Below are positions 7,391-15,020 of a DNA stretch of 64,000 nucleotides, piece after piece. The DNA lies in the NCBI RefSeq assembly GCF_000739775.1, contig NZ_BBJH01000031.1, positions 1-64,000 on the forward strand, written 5' to 3'. The notes under the pieces are model-generated. The model saw nothing but the letters and a program-made list of their open reading frames with translations. It made no database searches and was not told the origin of the DNA. The position numbers and the translations under genes are program-made. Within the stretch, counting starts at the first letter, position 1; every line of letters starts with the position of its first letter. The DNA comes from Paraburkholderia heleia NBRC 101817 (GTDB taxonomy: Bacteria > Pseudomonadota > Gammaproteobacteria > Burkholderiales > Burkholderiaceae).

Positions 7391-9106
7391 ATGTCCACGT
7401 CCGCCCCGACGCTTTCTGCACATTCGCCGTCATCCCCGCAGCCGGCCTCGCCGCATTGGCCCGCGCATCTTTCGCCGCATCTGAGCATTCCGCAAACGAA
7501 TCTCTTCTATAACGCGGAAGTCTCGGCGGCGCGTTATCCCGACAAGCCGTTCATCGTGTTCTACGACACGCCCGTGACGTTTGCGCAGTTCAAGGACGAG
7601 GCCGAGCGCGTAGCCGGCTATCTGCAGCAGGAATGCGGCGTGAAGGCCGGCGACCGCGTGCTGCTCTACATGCAGAACAGTCCGCAGTGGATCATCGCCT
7701 ACTACGGCATCCTGCGCGCCAATGCAGTGGTGGTGCCAGTCAACCCGATGAACCTCACCGAGGAACTCGCGCATTACGTGGAAGACAGCGGCGCGACCAC
7801 CGCTTTCGTCGCGCAGGATCTCTACCCGCGGATTGCGCCGCTCGTGCAGGAAGACGCGGGCTTGAAGCATCTGCTCGTCGCGACGTACAGCGATTACCTG
7901 AAGTGCGAGCCGTTCTCGCCGCCGCCCGAATTCGTGAGCGCGCCGCGCGCCGTGAGCGGCCCGGGCGTTGCGCACTGGGCCGACGTGCTCGAGGCGCGCT
8001 GCATACCCGGCGCGCTCACCGCCGGCCCCGACGACCTCTGCGTGATGCCGTACACCTCGGGCACGACGGGTAAGCCCAAAGGCTGCATGCACACGCATCG
8101 CAGTGTGATGGCGACGGCCGTGGGTGGCTGCAACTGGTTCGGAAGTAATCAGGATGCCGTACAGCTTTCGGTGCTGCCGCTCTTTCACGTCACCGGCATG
8201 CAGGGCGGCATGAACAGCCCGATCTACAACGGCTCGACCGTGGTATTGCTGCCGCGCTGGGATCGCGACGCCGCGGCGCGTGCGATCGAGCACTACCGCA
8301 TCAACGGCTGGCAGGCGATCTCGACGATGGTGGTGGACTTCATCTCGAACCCGCGCATTCACGAGTACGATCTGTCCAGCCTCGCCTGGATGCGAGGCGG
8401 CGGCGCGACGATGCCCGACGCGGTGGTGAAGAAGCTCAAGGATCTCACCGGGCTCGACTTCGTCGAAGGCTACGGCATGTCGGAGACCATGGCGGCCACC
8501 CATATCAATCCGCCGCAGCGTCCCAAGCCGCAGTGTCTCGGCATTCCGGTATTCGACGTCGACTCGCGCGTGATCGATCCGATCACGCTGGAGGAGGTGC
8601 CGCCAGGCGATGCGGGCGAGCTGATCATGCATGCGCCGCAGGTGATGCTGGGCTACTGGCGCAACCCCAAGGCGACGAGCGAAGCGTTCATCGAACGCGA
8701 CGGCAAGCGTTTCCTGCGTACCGGCGACCTCGTGCGGCGCGACGAAGAAGGCTATTACTTCATGACCGACCGCCTGAAACGCATGATCAACGCGTCGGGC
8801 TACAAGGTCTGGCCGGCCGAGGTCGAGGCACTGATGTACCGGCATCCGGCGATCAACGAGGTGTGCATCATCGGTACCCAGGATGCGCGCCGCGGCGAGA
8901 CCGTCAAGGCCGTGGTCGTACTCGATCCGCAGCAGGCCGGCAGCGTGAACGAAGCCGACATCATCGCCTGGGCGCACGACAACATGGCCGCATACAAGGC
9001 GCCGCGCATCGTGCAGTTTGTGGAGGCGCTGCCGAAGTCGGGCAGCGGCAAGATTCTGTGGCGCAAGCTGCAGGAAGAAGAGGCCGGGGCGCGCGGCGAC
9101 GCCTGA
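7391..9106 (+). CDS. AMP-dependent acyl-CoA synthetase (long-chain fatty acid--CoA ligase type)
   Basis: A 571-residue ANL-superfamily enzyme. Visible motifs are the P-loop YTSGTTGKPKGCM, VEGYGMSET in the adenine-binding region, FLRTGDLVRRDEEGYYF, DRLKRMINASGYKVWP at the domain hinge, and the catalytic Lys in KSGSGKILWRKL. It forms an acyl-AMP and then an acyl-CoA. ATG 7391 follows GGAG at 7380-7383. It stands behind the SDR gene and before a clear terminator at 9151-9195, so SDR plus ligase form one unit. The substrate is unknown; a link to the oxalate genes 1.8 kb downstream is possible but unproven, because bacterial oxalyl-CoA in the frc/oxc route is made by CoA transfer. Confidence 0.87.
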   Translation: MSTSAPTLSAHSPSSPQPASPHWPAHLSPHLSIPQTNLFYNAEVSAARYPDKPFIVFYDTPVTFAQFKDEAERVAGYLQQECGVKAGDRVLLYMQNSPQWIIAYYGILRANAVVVPVNPMNLTEELAHYVEDSGATTAFVAQDLYPRIAPLVQEDAGLKHLLVATYSDYLKCEPFSPPPEFVSAPRAVSGPGVAHWADVLEARCIPGALTAGPDDLCVMPYTSGTTGKPKGCMHTHRSVMATAVGGCNWFGSNQDAVQLSVLPLFHVTGMQGGMNSPIYNGSTVVLLPRWDRDAAARAIEHYRINGWQAISTMVVDFISNPRIHEYDLSSLAWMRGGGATMPDAVVKKLKDLTGLDFVEGYGMSETMAATHINPPQRPKPQCLGIPVFDVDSRVIDPITLEEVPPGDAGELIMHAPQVMLGYWRNPKATSEAFIERDGKRFLRTGDLVRRDEEGYYFMTDRLKRMINASGYKVWPAEVEALMYRHPAINEVCIIGTQDARRGETVKAVVVLDPQQAGSVNEADIIAWAHDNMAAYKAPRIVQFVEALPKSGSGKILWRKLQEEEAGARGDA

Positions 9107-9150
9107 GCGCGCTGGCTTGCGCAGCGCGCCTGCGTTCTCCTTCGAAATCG

Positions 9151-9195
9151 AACCCGTCTGGATCGTGCGCCAGTTCGCCCTAATCCAGACGGGTT
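9151..9195 (+). terminator. Terminator after the acyl-CoA synthetase gene
   Basis: Perfect 13-bp arms AACCCGTCTGGAT (9151-9163) and ATCCAGACGGGTT (9183-9195) with a 19-nt loop, followed by tcgtcttt. It lies between the convergent synthetase (ends 9106) and the minus-strand gene ending at 9231, so it may serve both. Confidence 0.7.
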
Positions 9196-9230
9196 TCGTC
9201 TTTATCGGTGCCGGACGTTGTGCGCACGCA

Positions 9231-9593
9231 TCAGGCGCCGGCAAGCGCCGGCAGACCGCCTTCGCGCCAATCCTGCTCCATGGCGGCTGCCATGCCCGAT
9301 TCCTGTGAGCCGCGCTGAGCGGACGTCGTCAGCGGCCATTCACCGGGCGCCTGCGCGTTTTTGCGCGCCAGGATCGCCTCGCACAGAAATTCCATGCTGT
9401 AGGCCTTCAGCAGATGCGGGTGATTCGTCTCGATATAGGCGGCCACGCGCGCATGTTCACCGGCAATCGATGCGAGCGAGTAGAGGGTACGCGCATCCCA
9501 GCGAAAACGCAGACCCAGTTCGGCAAATGCCGTATTGAACGCGCACAGCTGCGCGTCCAGTTGACGATCGTGGCGGGTGTCCAGGTGGCTCAT
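9231..9593 (-). CDS. Conserved hypothetical protein, 120 aa
   Basis: The protein begins MSHLDTRHDRQLDAQL and is rich in Ala, Glu and aromatic residues, with predicted helices and no signal peptide or membrane segment. ATG 9593 is preceded by aggagacagcc, a good ribosome-binding site; the open frame extends upstream to 9731, but that part is AT-rich and looks like promoter. I do not recognise a domain. It is divergent from the GntR regulator gene, sharing a 249-bp region that contains a putative regulator half-site. Confidence 0.65.
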   Translation of the reverse strand: MSHLDTRHDRQLDAQLCAFNTAFAELGLRFRWDARTLYSLASIAGEHARVAAYIETNHPHLLKAYSMEFLCEAILARKNAQAPGEWPLTTSAQRGSQESGMAAAMEQDWREGGLPALAGA

Positions 9594-9770
9594 GGCTGTC
9601 TCCTCATGTCGAGTGGCGTGAAACAAGAGTAGAAGCGCCAATGAATAAGCGATAGTTAAAGTTTTTTTCGAAAAATATAAGTAAAGATGTATGGATTGCG
9701 GGCAAGCCCGCAAATCGAGCGAGGCACGCACACGGTAGGCGTAAACCCCGCTTAGCGATAAGCGAGTTGC

Positions 9771-9783
9771 TGATATATTGTAT
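9771..9783. promoter_or_regulatory. Putative GntR/FCD operator half-site upstream of the regulator gene
   Basis: TGATATATTGTAT includes the nonamer ATATTGTAT (9775-9783), which recurs at 10858-10866 inside the oxc promoter region. GntR/FCD proteins usually bind short AT-rich dyads of this kind. It lies 60 bp before the regulator start, so autoregulation is a possibility. This is based on only two occurrences. Confidence 0.35.
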
Positions 9784-9842
9784 TGGAAATATGAAATTTC
9801 CGAGTAGCGCCGGCTAAACAGAACGTTGGAGACAAACGACCG

Positions 9843-10562
9843 ATGTCCGCCGAAAGAGAACTCGTTACCGGGATGCCCCCGGTCACCCTGACGCTGGAGC
9901 CGATCAACGCAACGGCTTCGCTACGCGATCAGGCTTACGCGAAGCTCAAGCAGGCTATTGCCGAAACCGACATCTACCGCTCGCGAGACGAGATCCGGCT
10001 AGACGAGAAGGAATTGACCGAGAAGCTCGGCGTGAGCCGGACACCGGTTCGCGAAGCGATGACGCTGCTGGAACAGGAGGGCTTTCTGCGCACGGTGCCG
10101 CGACGCGGTGTTTATATCCTGCGCAAGACGCGCAAGGAGATCGTGGAGATGATCTATATGTGGGCCGCGCTCGAAAGCATCGCCGCGCGCCTCGCCACAC
10201 AGCGCGCTTCGGACGACGACATCGCGGACCTGCGGCGCATGTTCGCGACCTTCGGCGATTCGACGCCCTCGGACCATATAGAGGAATACTCGGAAGCGAA
10301 CATCATGTTTCACCAGTCACTGGTGGAGCTTTCGAAGTCGCCCATCATCGTCGACACCATCAAGAACATCTTCATGCATGTGCGCGCGATCCGGCGCATG
10401 ACGATCGCGCAGAGCGATCGCGCGTCGCGCTCGATCGTCGAGCACATGCGCATTATCGAGGCGCTCGAGGCCCGCGACACCGAGCGCGTCGAGCAACTCG
10501 TGCGGCAGCACTCGATCGAACTCGCGCTGTTCGTGGAAGCCAACTGCGATTTTCTGGATTGA
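9843..10562 (+). CDS. GntR family (FadR/FCD subgroup) transcriptional regulator, probable regulator of the oxalate genes
   Basis: A 239-residue protein. The N-terminal winged helix-turn-helix (about residues 25-95) contains LTEKLGVSRTPVREAMTLLE, the signature of GntR proteins. The all-helical FCD ligand-binding domain follows (about 100-230) with metal-binding type positions: Asp/His residues around HIEEYSEANIMFHQSLV and a late HMRIIEALEARD. FCD regulators respond to small carboxylates. The gene lies directly upstream of oxc in the same direction but is separated by 343 bp and its own hairpin. Control of oxc-frc by this protein is an inference from position and from the shared ATATTGTAT element. 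Confidence 0.88.
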   Translation: MSAERELVTGMPPVTLTLEPINATASLRDQAYAKLKQAIAETDIYRSRDEIRLDEKELTEKLGVSRTPVREAMTLLEQEGFLRTVPRRGVYILRKTRKEIVEMIYMWAALESIAARLATQRASDDDIADLRRMFATFGDSTPSDHIEEYSEANIMFHQSLVELSKSPIIVDTIKNIFMHVRAIRRMTIAQSDRASRSIVEHMRIIEALEARDTERVEQLVRQHSIELALFVEANCDFLD

Positions 10563-10577
10563 AGCGCAGGGCGCGCC

Positions 10578-10610
10578 GCGTCGAACCACCGGTTCAGTTC
10601 GGCTCGACGC
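10578..10610 (+). terminator. Hairpin after the GntR regulator gene
   Basis: Arms GCGTCGAACC (10578-10587) and GGCTCGACGC (10601-10610) pair at 9 of 10 positions. No T-tract follows, so termination is possible but not certain. Confidence 0.4.
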
Positions 10611-10836
10611 ATGAGTAAGCGGCATCCATACGCAAATTGTCTGAATGAGCGTCGCGATGCTGAAAGGAAAGTATGGACTCCGTAACAAATTTGTCAGGAC
10701 GTTTGAGCCGATCGAGCGTGTTTGCCCATGGTGTGCCGCATCAAGGATTGCCGCCTGGTGAGCGCTCGCACGCGGCAACCACAGTGCAGCGCGGCGCGAC
10801 GCAGTGCAGCAAACGCAGCATGGGTAAAAAAACGTC

Positions 10837-10866
10837 TTGACTAATATTGTGTGTGGAATATTGTAT
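10837..10866 (+). promoter_or_regulatory. oxc: Putative oxc promoter overlapping a regulator half-site
   Basis: TTGACT (10837-10842) is a good -35 hexamer. At 16-18 bp spacing lie TATTGT (10859-10864) or TTGTAT (10861-10866) as -10. The ATATTGTAT nonamer shared with 9775-9783 overlaps this -10, where a repressor would block RNA polymerase. The 343-bp gap 10563-10905 holds nothing else I can name. The oxc ribosome-binding site AGAGGAG lies just before its ATG. Confidence 0.45.
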
Positions 10867-10905
10867 ATCACGAATCACACAACGCCCCGCCAAAGAGGAG
10901 ACGTC

Positions 10906-12654
10906 ATGGCAGAAGCAGGCATCAACGAGGCACAGCAGAACCCTGTGCCGGAAGCGCAGCAAACGACCGATGGTTTTCATCTTGTCATCGACGCGCTGAA
11001 ACTCAACGATATCGACACGATCTTTGGTCTCGTCGGTATTCCGATTACCGATCTCGCCCGTCTCGCGCAGGCGGAGGGCATGCGCTTCATCGGCTTCCGG
11101 CATGAGCAGAACGCTGGCAATGCCGCGGCCGTGGCGGGCTACATGACGAAGAAGCCGGGCATCTGTCTGACCGTCTCCGCACCGGGTTTCCTGAACGGCC
11201 TCACGGCACTGGCCAACGCGACCACGAACTGCTTTCCGATGATCCTCATCAGCGGCTCGAGCGAGCGCGAGATTGTCGACCTGCAGCAGGGCGACTACGA
11301 AGAGATGGACCAGCTCAACGCGGCGAAGCCTTATGCCAAGGCGGCGTATCGCGTGCTGCATGCCGAGGACATCGGCGTCGGCGTGGCGCGTGCGATTCGC
11401 GCAGCCGTTTCGGGCCGCCCCGGCGGCGTGTATCTCGACCTGCCGGCCAAGCTGCTCGCGCAGACCATCGACGCGGTGAAGGGACAGCAGTCGCTCATCA
11501 AGGTCGTCGACGCGGCGCCGCGCCAGCTTCCCGCACCGGATGCGGTGCAACGCGCGATCGATGTGATCAGGAATGCGAAACGCCCGCTGATCCTGCTCGG
11601 CAAGGGCGCCGCCTATGCCCAGGCCGACGCGCAAATCCGCGAACTGGTCGAGAAGAGCGGCATTCCGTATTTGCCGATGTCGATGGCCAAGGGTCTCCTG
11701 CCCGACACGCACGCGCAGTCGGCGTCGGCCGCGCGCTCGTTCGTGCTGGCCGAGTCGGACGCCGTGGTGCTGATCGGCGCGCGCCTGAACTGGCTGCTCT
11801 CGCATGGCAAGGGCAAGACCTGGGGCGCGGCCGCCGGACCGAAGAAGTTCGTGCAGATCGACATTGCGCCGACGGAAATCGATAGCAACGTCGCCATCGA
11901 AGCGCCCGTGATCGGCGACATCGGTTCATGCGTGGAAGCGCTCGTTGCAGGGCTCGGCAACGATTTTCCGAAGCCGCCCGCCGAGTGGCTCGAAGCCGTG
12001 GCCGAACGCAAGGACAAGAACCTCGAAAAGATGGCCGCGACGCTCGCGAAGAACCCGTCGCCGATGAACTTCCACAGCGCGCTGCGCGCCATCCGCGACG
12101 TACTCAAGACGCGCCCCGACATCAACGTGGTCAACGAAGGCGCGAACACGCTCGATTACGCGCGCAGCATCATCGACATGTACCAGCCGCGCAAGCGCTT
12201 CGACTCGGGCACGTGGGGGATCATGGGCATCGGCATGGGCTTCGCGATCGGCGCGGCCGTCACGAGCGGCACGCAGGTCGTGGCGATCGAGGGTGACAGC
12301 GCGTTCGGCTTCTCGGGCATGGAACTCGAAACGATCTGCCGCTACAACCTGCCGGTCTGCACCATCGTGTTCAACAACAACGGCGTGTATCGCGGCACGG
12401 ACGTCAACCCGAGCGGCGGCTGTGACGTCGCGCCGACGGTGTTCGTCAAGAACGCGCGCTACGACAAGATGATCGAGGCGTTCGGCGGCATCGGCCATCA
12501 GGCGACGACCCCTGAAGAACTCACGAGCGCGCTGCTCGAAGCGATCGCGTCGGGCAAGCCCACGTTGATCAACGCAATCATCGACGAATCGGCCGGGACC
12601 GAAAGCGGCCGTCTCACGAATCTGAATCCGCAAAGCGCGGCGATGAAGAAATAA
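10906..12654 (+). CDS. oxc: Oxalyl-CoA decarboxylase
   Basis: A 582-residue thiamine-diphosphate enzyme converting oxalyl-CoA to formyl-CoA and CO2 in the cytoplasm. The N-terminal pyrimidine domain has GLVGIPITDLARLAQ and RHEQNAGNAAA (with the ThDP-activating Glu). The central domain carries the ADP-type site region. The C-terminal domain has the GDSAFGFSG...NN motif (GD at residues 463-464) that holds Mg and ThDP. The length fits Oxalobacter OXC (about 568). ATG 10906 follows AGAGGAGACGTC. A 22-residue Gln/Ala/Pro-rich N-terminal extension is the only oddity. frc follows after 46 bp. High confidence from overall pattern and from the frc partner. Confidence 0.95.
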   Translation: MAEAGINEAQQNPVPEAQQTTDGFHLVIDALKLNDIDTIFGLVGIPITDLARLAQAEGMRFIGFRHEQNAGNAAAVAGYMTKKPGICLTVSAPGFLNGLTALANATTNCFPMILISGSSEREIVDLQQGDYEEMDQLNAAKPYAKAAYRVLHAEDIGVGVARAIRAAVSGRPGGVYLDLPAKLLAQTIDAVKGQQSLIKVVDAAPRQLPAPDAVQRAIDVIRNAKRPLILLGKGAAYAQADAQIRELVEKSGIPYLPMSMAKGLLPDTHAQSASAARSFVLAESDAVVLIGARLNWLLSHGKGKTWGAAAGPKKFVQIDIAPTEIDSNVAIEAPVIGDIGSCVEALVAGLGNDFPKPPAEWLEAVAERKDKNLEKMAATLAKNPSPMNFHSALRAIRDVLKTRPDINVVNEGANTLDYARSIIDMYQPRKRFDSGTWGIMGIGMGFAIGAAVTSGTQVVAIEGDSAFGFSGMELETICRYNLPVCTIVFNNNGVYRGTDVNPSGGCDVAPTVFVKNARYDKMIEAFGGIGHQATTPEELTSALLEAIASGKPTLINAIIDESAGTESGRLTNLNPQSAAMKK

Positions 12655-12663
12655 GCCCCCCAT

Positions 12664-12690
12664 AGATCAGGTAGATCAGGTAGACCAGGA
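12664..12690 (+). repeat. Three tandem 9-bp units forming the frc ribosome-binding site
   Basis: AGATCAGGT (12664-12672), AGATCAGGT (12673-12681) and AGACCAGGA (12682-12690) fill most of the oxc-frc spacer. The third, diverged unit plus the next G supplies AGGAG about 9 bases before ATG 12701, so it is the Shine-Dalgarno element of frc. Confidence 0.75.
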
Positions 12691-12700
12691 GATACGAGAA

Positions 12701-13951
12701 ATGAGCAAACCCCTCGACGGTATCAAGATCATCGACTTCACGCACGTACAGGCCGGTCCCGCCTGCACGCAGATGCTCGCGTGGTTCGGTGCGGACGTGA
12801 TCAAGGTGGAGCGCCCGGGCGCCGGCGACGTGACGCGCTCGCAACTGCGCGACATCCCCGAAGCCGATGCGTTGTACTTCACCATGCTCAACAGCAACAA
12901 GCGCTCGCTCACGCTCGACACGAAGAAGCCCGAAGGCAAGGAAGTGCTGGAAAAGCTGATTCGCGAATCGGACGTGATGGTCGAAAACTTCGGCCCCGGC
13001 GCGCTGGATCGCATGGGCTTCACGTGGGAGCGCATCAAGGAACTGAATCCGAAGATGATCGTTGCTTCGGTGAAGGGCTTCAGCGAAGGCCACCACTACG
13101 ACGACCTCAAGGTCTATGAGAATGTCGCACAGTGCGCGGGCGGCGCGGCCTCGACCACGGGCTTCTGGGACGGTCCGCCCACGGTCAGCGCCGCCGCGCT
13201 CGGCGACAGCAACACGGGCATGCACCTCGCCATCGGCATTCTCACGGCGCTGATCGGCCGCGATAAAACCGGCAAGGGCCAGAAGGTGGCCGTGTCGATG
13301 CAGGACAGCGTGATCAACCTGTGCCGCGTGAAGCTGCGCGACCAGCAGCGTCTCGATCGCGTGGGCTTCCTCGAGGAATACCCGCAGTACCCGCACGGCA
13401 CGTTCAGCGATGTCGTGCCGCGCGGCGGCAACGCAGGCGGCGGCGGCCAGCCGGGCTGGGTGCTCAAGTGCAAGGGCTGGGAGACGGACCCGAACGCGTA
13501 CATCTACTTCACGGTGCAGGGCCATGCGTGGGAGCCGATCTGCCGCGCCCTGGGTAAGCCCGAATGGATCGACGACCCGAACTACAACACGGCACAAGCG
13601 CGTCAGCCGCATATCTTCGACATCTTCGCGACGATCGAAGCGTGGCTCGCCGACAAGACCAAGTACGAAGCCGTCGACATCCTGCGCAAGTTCGACATTC
13701 CGTGCGCGCCGGTGCTCAGCATGAAGGAAATTGCTAATGACCCGTCGCTGCGCGCTAGCGGTACTATCGTCGAAGTGCCGCACAAGGAGCGCGGCTCGTA
13801 CCTCACGGTGGGCAGCCCGATCAAGTTCTCGGACCTGAAGCCGGAGATCACGGGTTCGCCGCTGCTCGGCGAGCACACCGACGAGGTGCTGGCCGACCTC
13901 GGCTACACGCCGCAGCAGATCGCGGCGCTGCACGAGATGCGCGCGGTCTGA
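12701..13951 (+). CDS. frc: Formyl-CoA:oxalate CoA-transferase
   Basis: A 416-residue class III CoA-transferase, the same length as the characterised Oxalobacter and E. coli Frc. It moves CoA from formyl-CoA to oxalate, giving oxalyl-CoA and formate. The catalytic aspartate falls exactly at residue 169 (GAC 13205-13207, within LGDSNTGMH), as in the Oxalobacter enzyme. The N-terminal HVQAGPACTQMLAWFGADVIKVERPG and the glycine-rich loop GGNAGGGGQ (residues about 245-253), which closes over the active site, are both present. It forms a tight pair with oxc; together they cycle CoA so that only oxalate enters and formate plus CO2 leave. Confidence 0.96.
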   Translation: MSKPLDGIKIIDFTHVQAGPACTQMLAWFGADVIKVERPGAGDVTRSQLRDIPEADALYFTMLNSNKRSLTLDTKKPEGKEVLEKLIRESDVMVENFGPGALDRMGFTWERIKELNPKMIVASVKGFSEGHHYDDLKVYENVAQCAGGAASTTGFWDGPPTVSAAALGDSNTGMHLAIGILTALIGRDKTGKGQKVAVSMQDSVINLCRVKLRDQQRLDRVGFLEEYPQYPHGTFSDVVPRGGNAGGGGQPGWVLKCKGWETDPNAYIYFTVQGHAWEPICRALGKPEWIDDPNYNTAQARQPHIFDIFATIEAWLADKTKYEAVDILRKFDIPCAPVLSMKEIANDPSLRASGTIVEVPHKERGSYLTVGSPIKFSDLKPEITGSPLLGEHTDEVLADLGYTPQQIAALHEMRAV

Positions 13952-14108
13952 GTTCCGCCTCGCGTTTCACAAGCTGATTGCAGGAAGCGGGCGCGGCCAA
14001 CGCTGCGCCCGTGCAGCACCCGTCGTGACAGCCTGGCAGGCAAGACGCCGCGCGGCATGTGCGTGCCGCGCGGCGAAGATAAACGACTCACCCCACATAG
14101 TCATCGCC

Positions 14109-14543
14109 ATGCAATCCGCCATCGATTTCGAGCAGCTCGCAAACGCCATCGGGGACGCCATCGTCATCTCGGACGCAGCCGGCGACATCACGTTCTGGAA
14201 TCCCGCGGCCACGCGCATGTTCGGCTATACGCAGGAAGAGGCGCTCGGCAAGACGCTTGACCTGATCATTCCCGAGCGGCTGCGCGGCCGTCACTGGGAG
14301 GGCTATCACAAGACGATGGCGACCGGCCAGACGCGCTACGGCAACGACGTGCTGCGCGTGCCGGCCGTGGACAAGGCGGGCAAGCCGCTTTCCATTGCCT
14401 TCACCGTGGCGTTGCTGCACTCGCCGCAGGGTGAACTCGACGGCATCGTCGCCGTGATCCGCGATGAAACGGTGCGCTTCCAGGAGGAGCGCGCGCTCAA
14501 GAAACGCATCACCGAACTCGAAGCACAGGCCCAGCAATCCTGA
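14109..14543 (+). CDS. Single-domain PAS sensor protein in the oxalate cluster
   Basis: A 144-residue protein that is essentially one PAS fold (about residues 8-125): IGDAIVISDAAGDITFWNPAATRMFGYTQEEALGK is the standard PAS entry (written here in parts: IGDAIVISDAAG, then FWNPAATRMFGYT). A PAC-like VIRDETVRFQEE end is followed by a short charged helix (ALKKRITELEAQ). There is no kinase, HTH or GGDEF output domain and no membrane segment. It could bind a small ligand, haem or flavin and act through a partner; the DLIIPERLRGRHWEGY motif resembles redox/haem-type PAS proteins. ATG 14109 was chosen as the Met that leaves a minimal N-terminus. It lies between frc and pntA in the same direction. Confidence 0.8.
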   Translation: MQSAIDFEQLANAIGDAIVISDAAGDITFWNPAATRMFGYTQEEALGKTLDLIIPERLRGRHWEGYHKTMATGQTRYGNDVLRVPAVDKAGKPLSIAFTVALLHSPQGELDGIVAVIRDETVRFQEERALKKRITELEAQAQQS

Positions 14544-14561
14544 AACCTCGGGAGCTCTTCG

Positions 14562-14819
14562 ATGCACACCGAAAGACTCGGACATTTCGAGGTCGAACTC
14601 TCGGCCCGGCAGATGATTCACAACGGCGGCTGGGCCGCGTTCGCCGCGATCCACGCGGTCGAGCCCGCTGCCGACGCATCGGCGGCCGCAGTCTTGCCCC
14701 GCCAATGGGTAGTCGACGAAACCGTATTCGAAAGCGAGGCGGCCGCCATTGCCGGTGCGCGCGAGGCGGCGCTTGCATTTCTGAAGAGCGGCAATTCGCC
14801 GGGCCTGGGCGTGTCATAG
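14562..14819 (+). CDS. Small conserved protein, 85 aa, function unknown
   Basis: It starts at ATG 14562, 18 bp after the PAS gene, with gggag just upstream. The sequence begins with a beta-strand-like HFEVELSARQ and ends with a helix SEAAAIAGAREAALAFL. The same layout is seen in the 82-residue protein at 45359-45607 (YDIEVAVEQ, then TEHAAAQAGFEAARAWI), so the two are probably distant paralogues of one small cytoplasmic family. It has no signal peptide and no membrane segment. Its position between the PAS protein and pntA suggests cotranscription with the oxalate genes, but no function can be assigned. Confidence 0.6.
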   Translation: MHTERLGHFEVELSARQMIHNGGWAAFAAIHAVEPAADASAAAVLPRQWVVDETVFESEAAAIAGAREAALAFLKSGNSPGLGVS

Positions 14820-15020
14820 GGCAAAGCCCTCATCGAGCCGCGGCATATCAAGCATTCCAACATGGGGCCGGAGTCAGCGCTCGCGCACTAGATCCGGCCG
14901 ACACAGGAGACGTTTCATGAAGTCGTGGCTACGCTTTCGGCGCGCCAGGTGTATTGGCGCGCCGCCGATTCCGTTTGTTCCCGCCGCAGCGCGCTCCTTT
15001 ATGAAGCACGGAGGCGCAAC

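Noticed and set aside
7391..9106. Acyl-CoA synthetase as an oxalyl-CoA synthetase
   Set aside because: The sequence follows long-chain or generic acyl-CoA ligases, and the locus already has Frc for making oxalyl-CoA; position alone is not enough.
12664..12690. Tandem repeats as a possible CRISPR array
   Set aside because: The units are 9 bp and directly adjacent with no spacers, and no cas gene is present.
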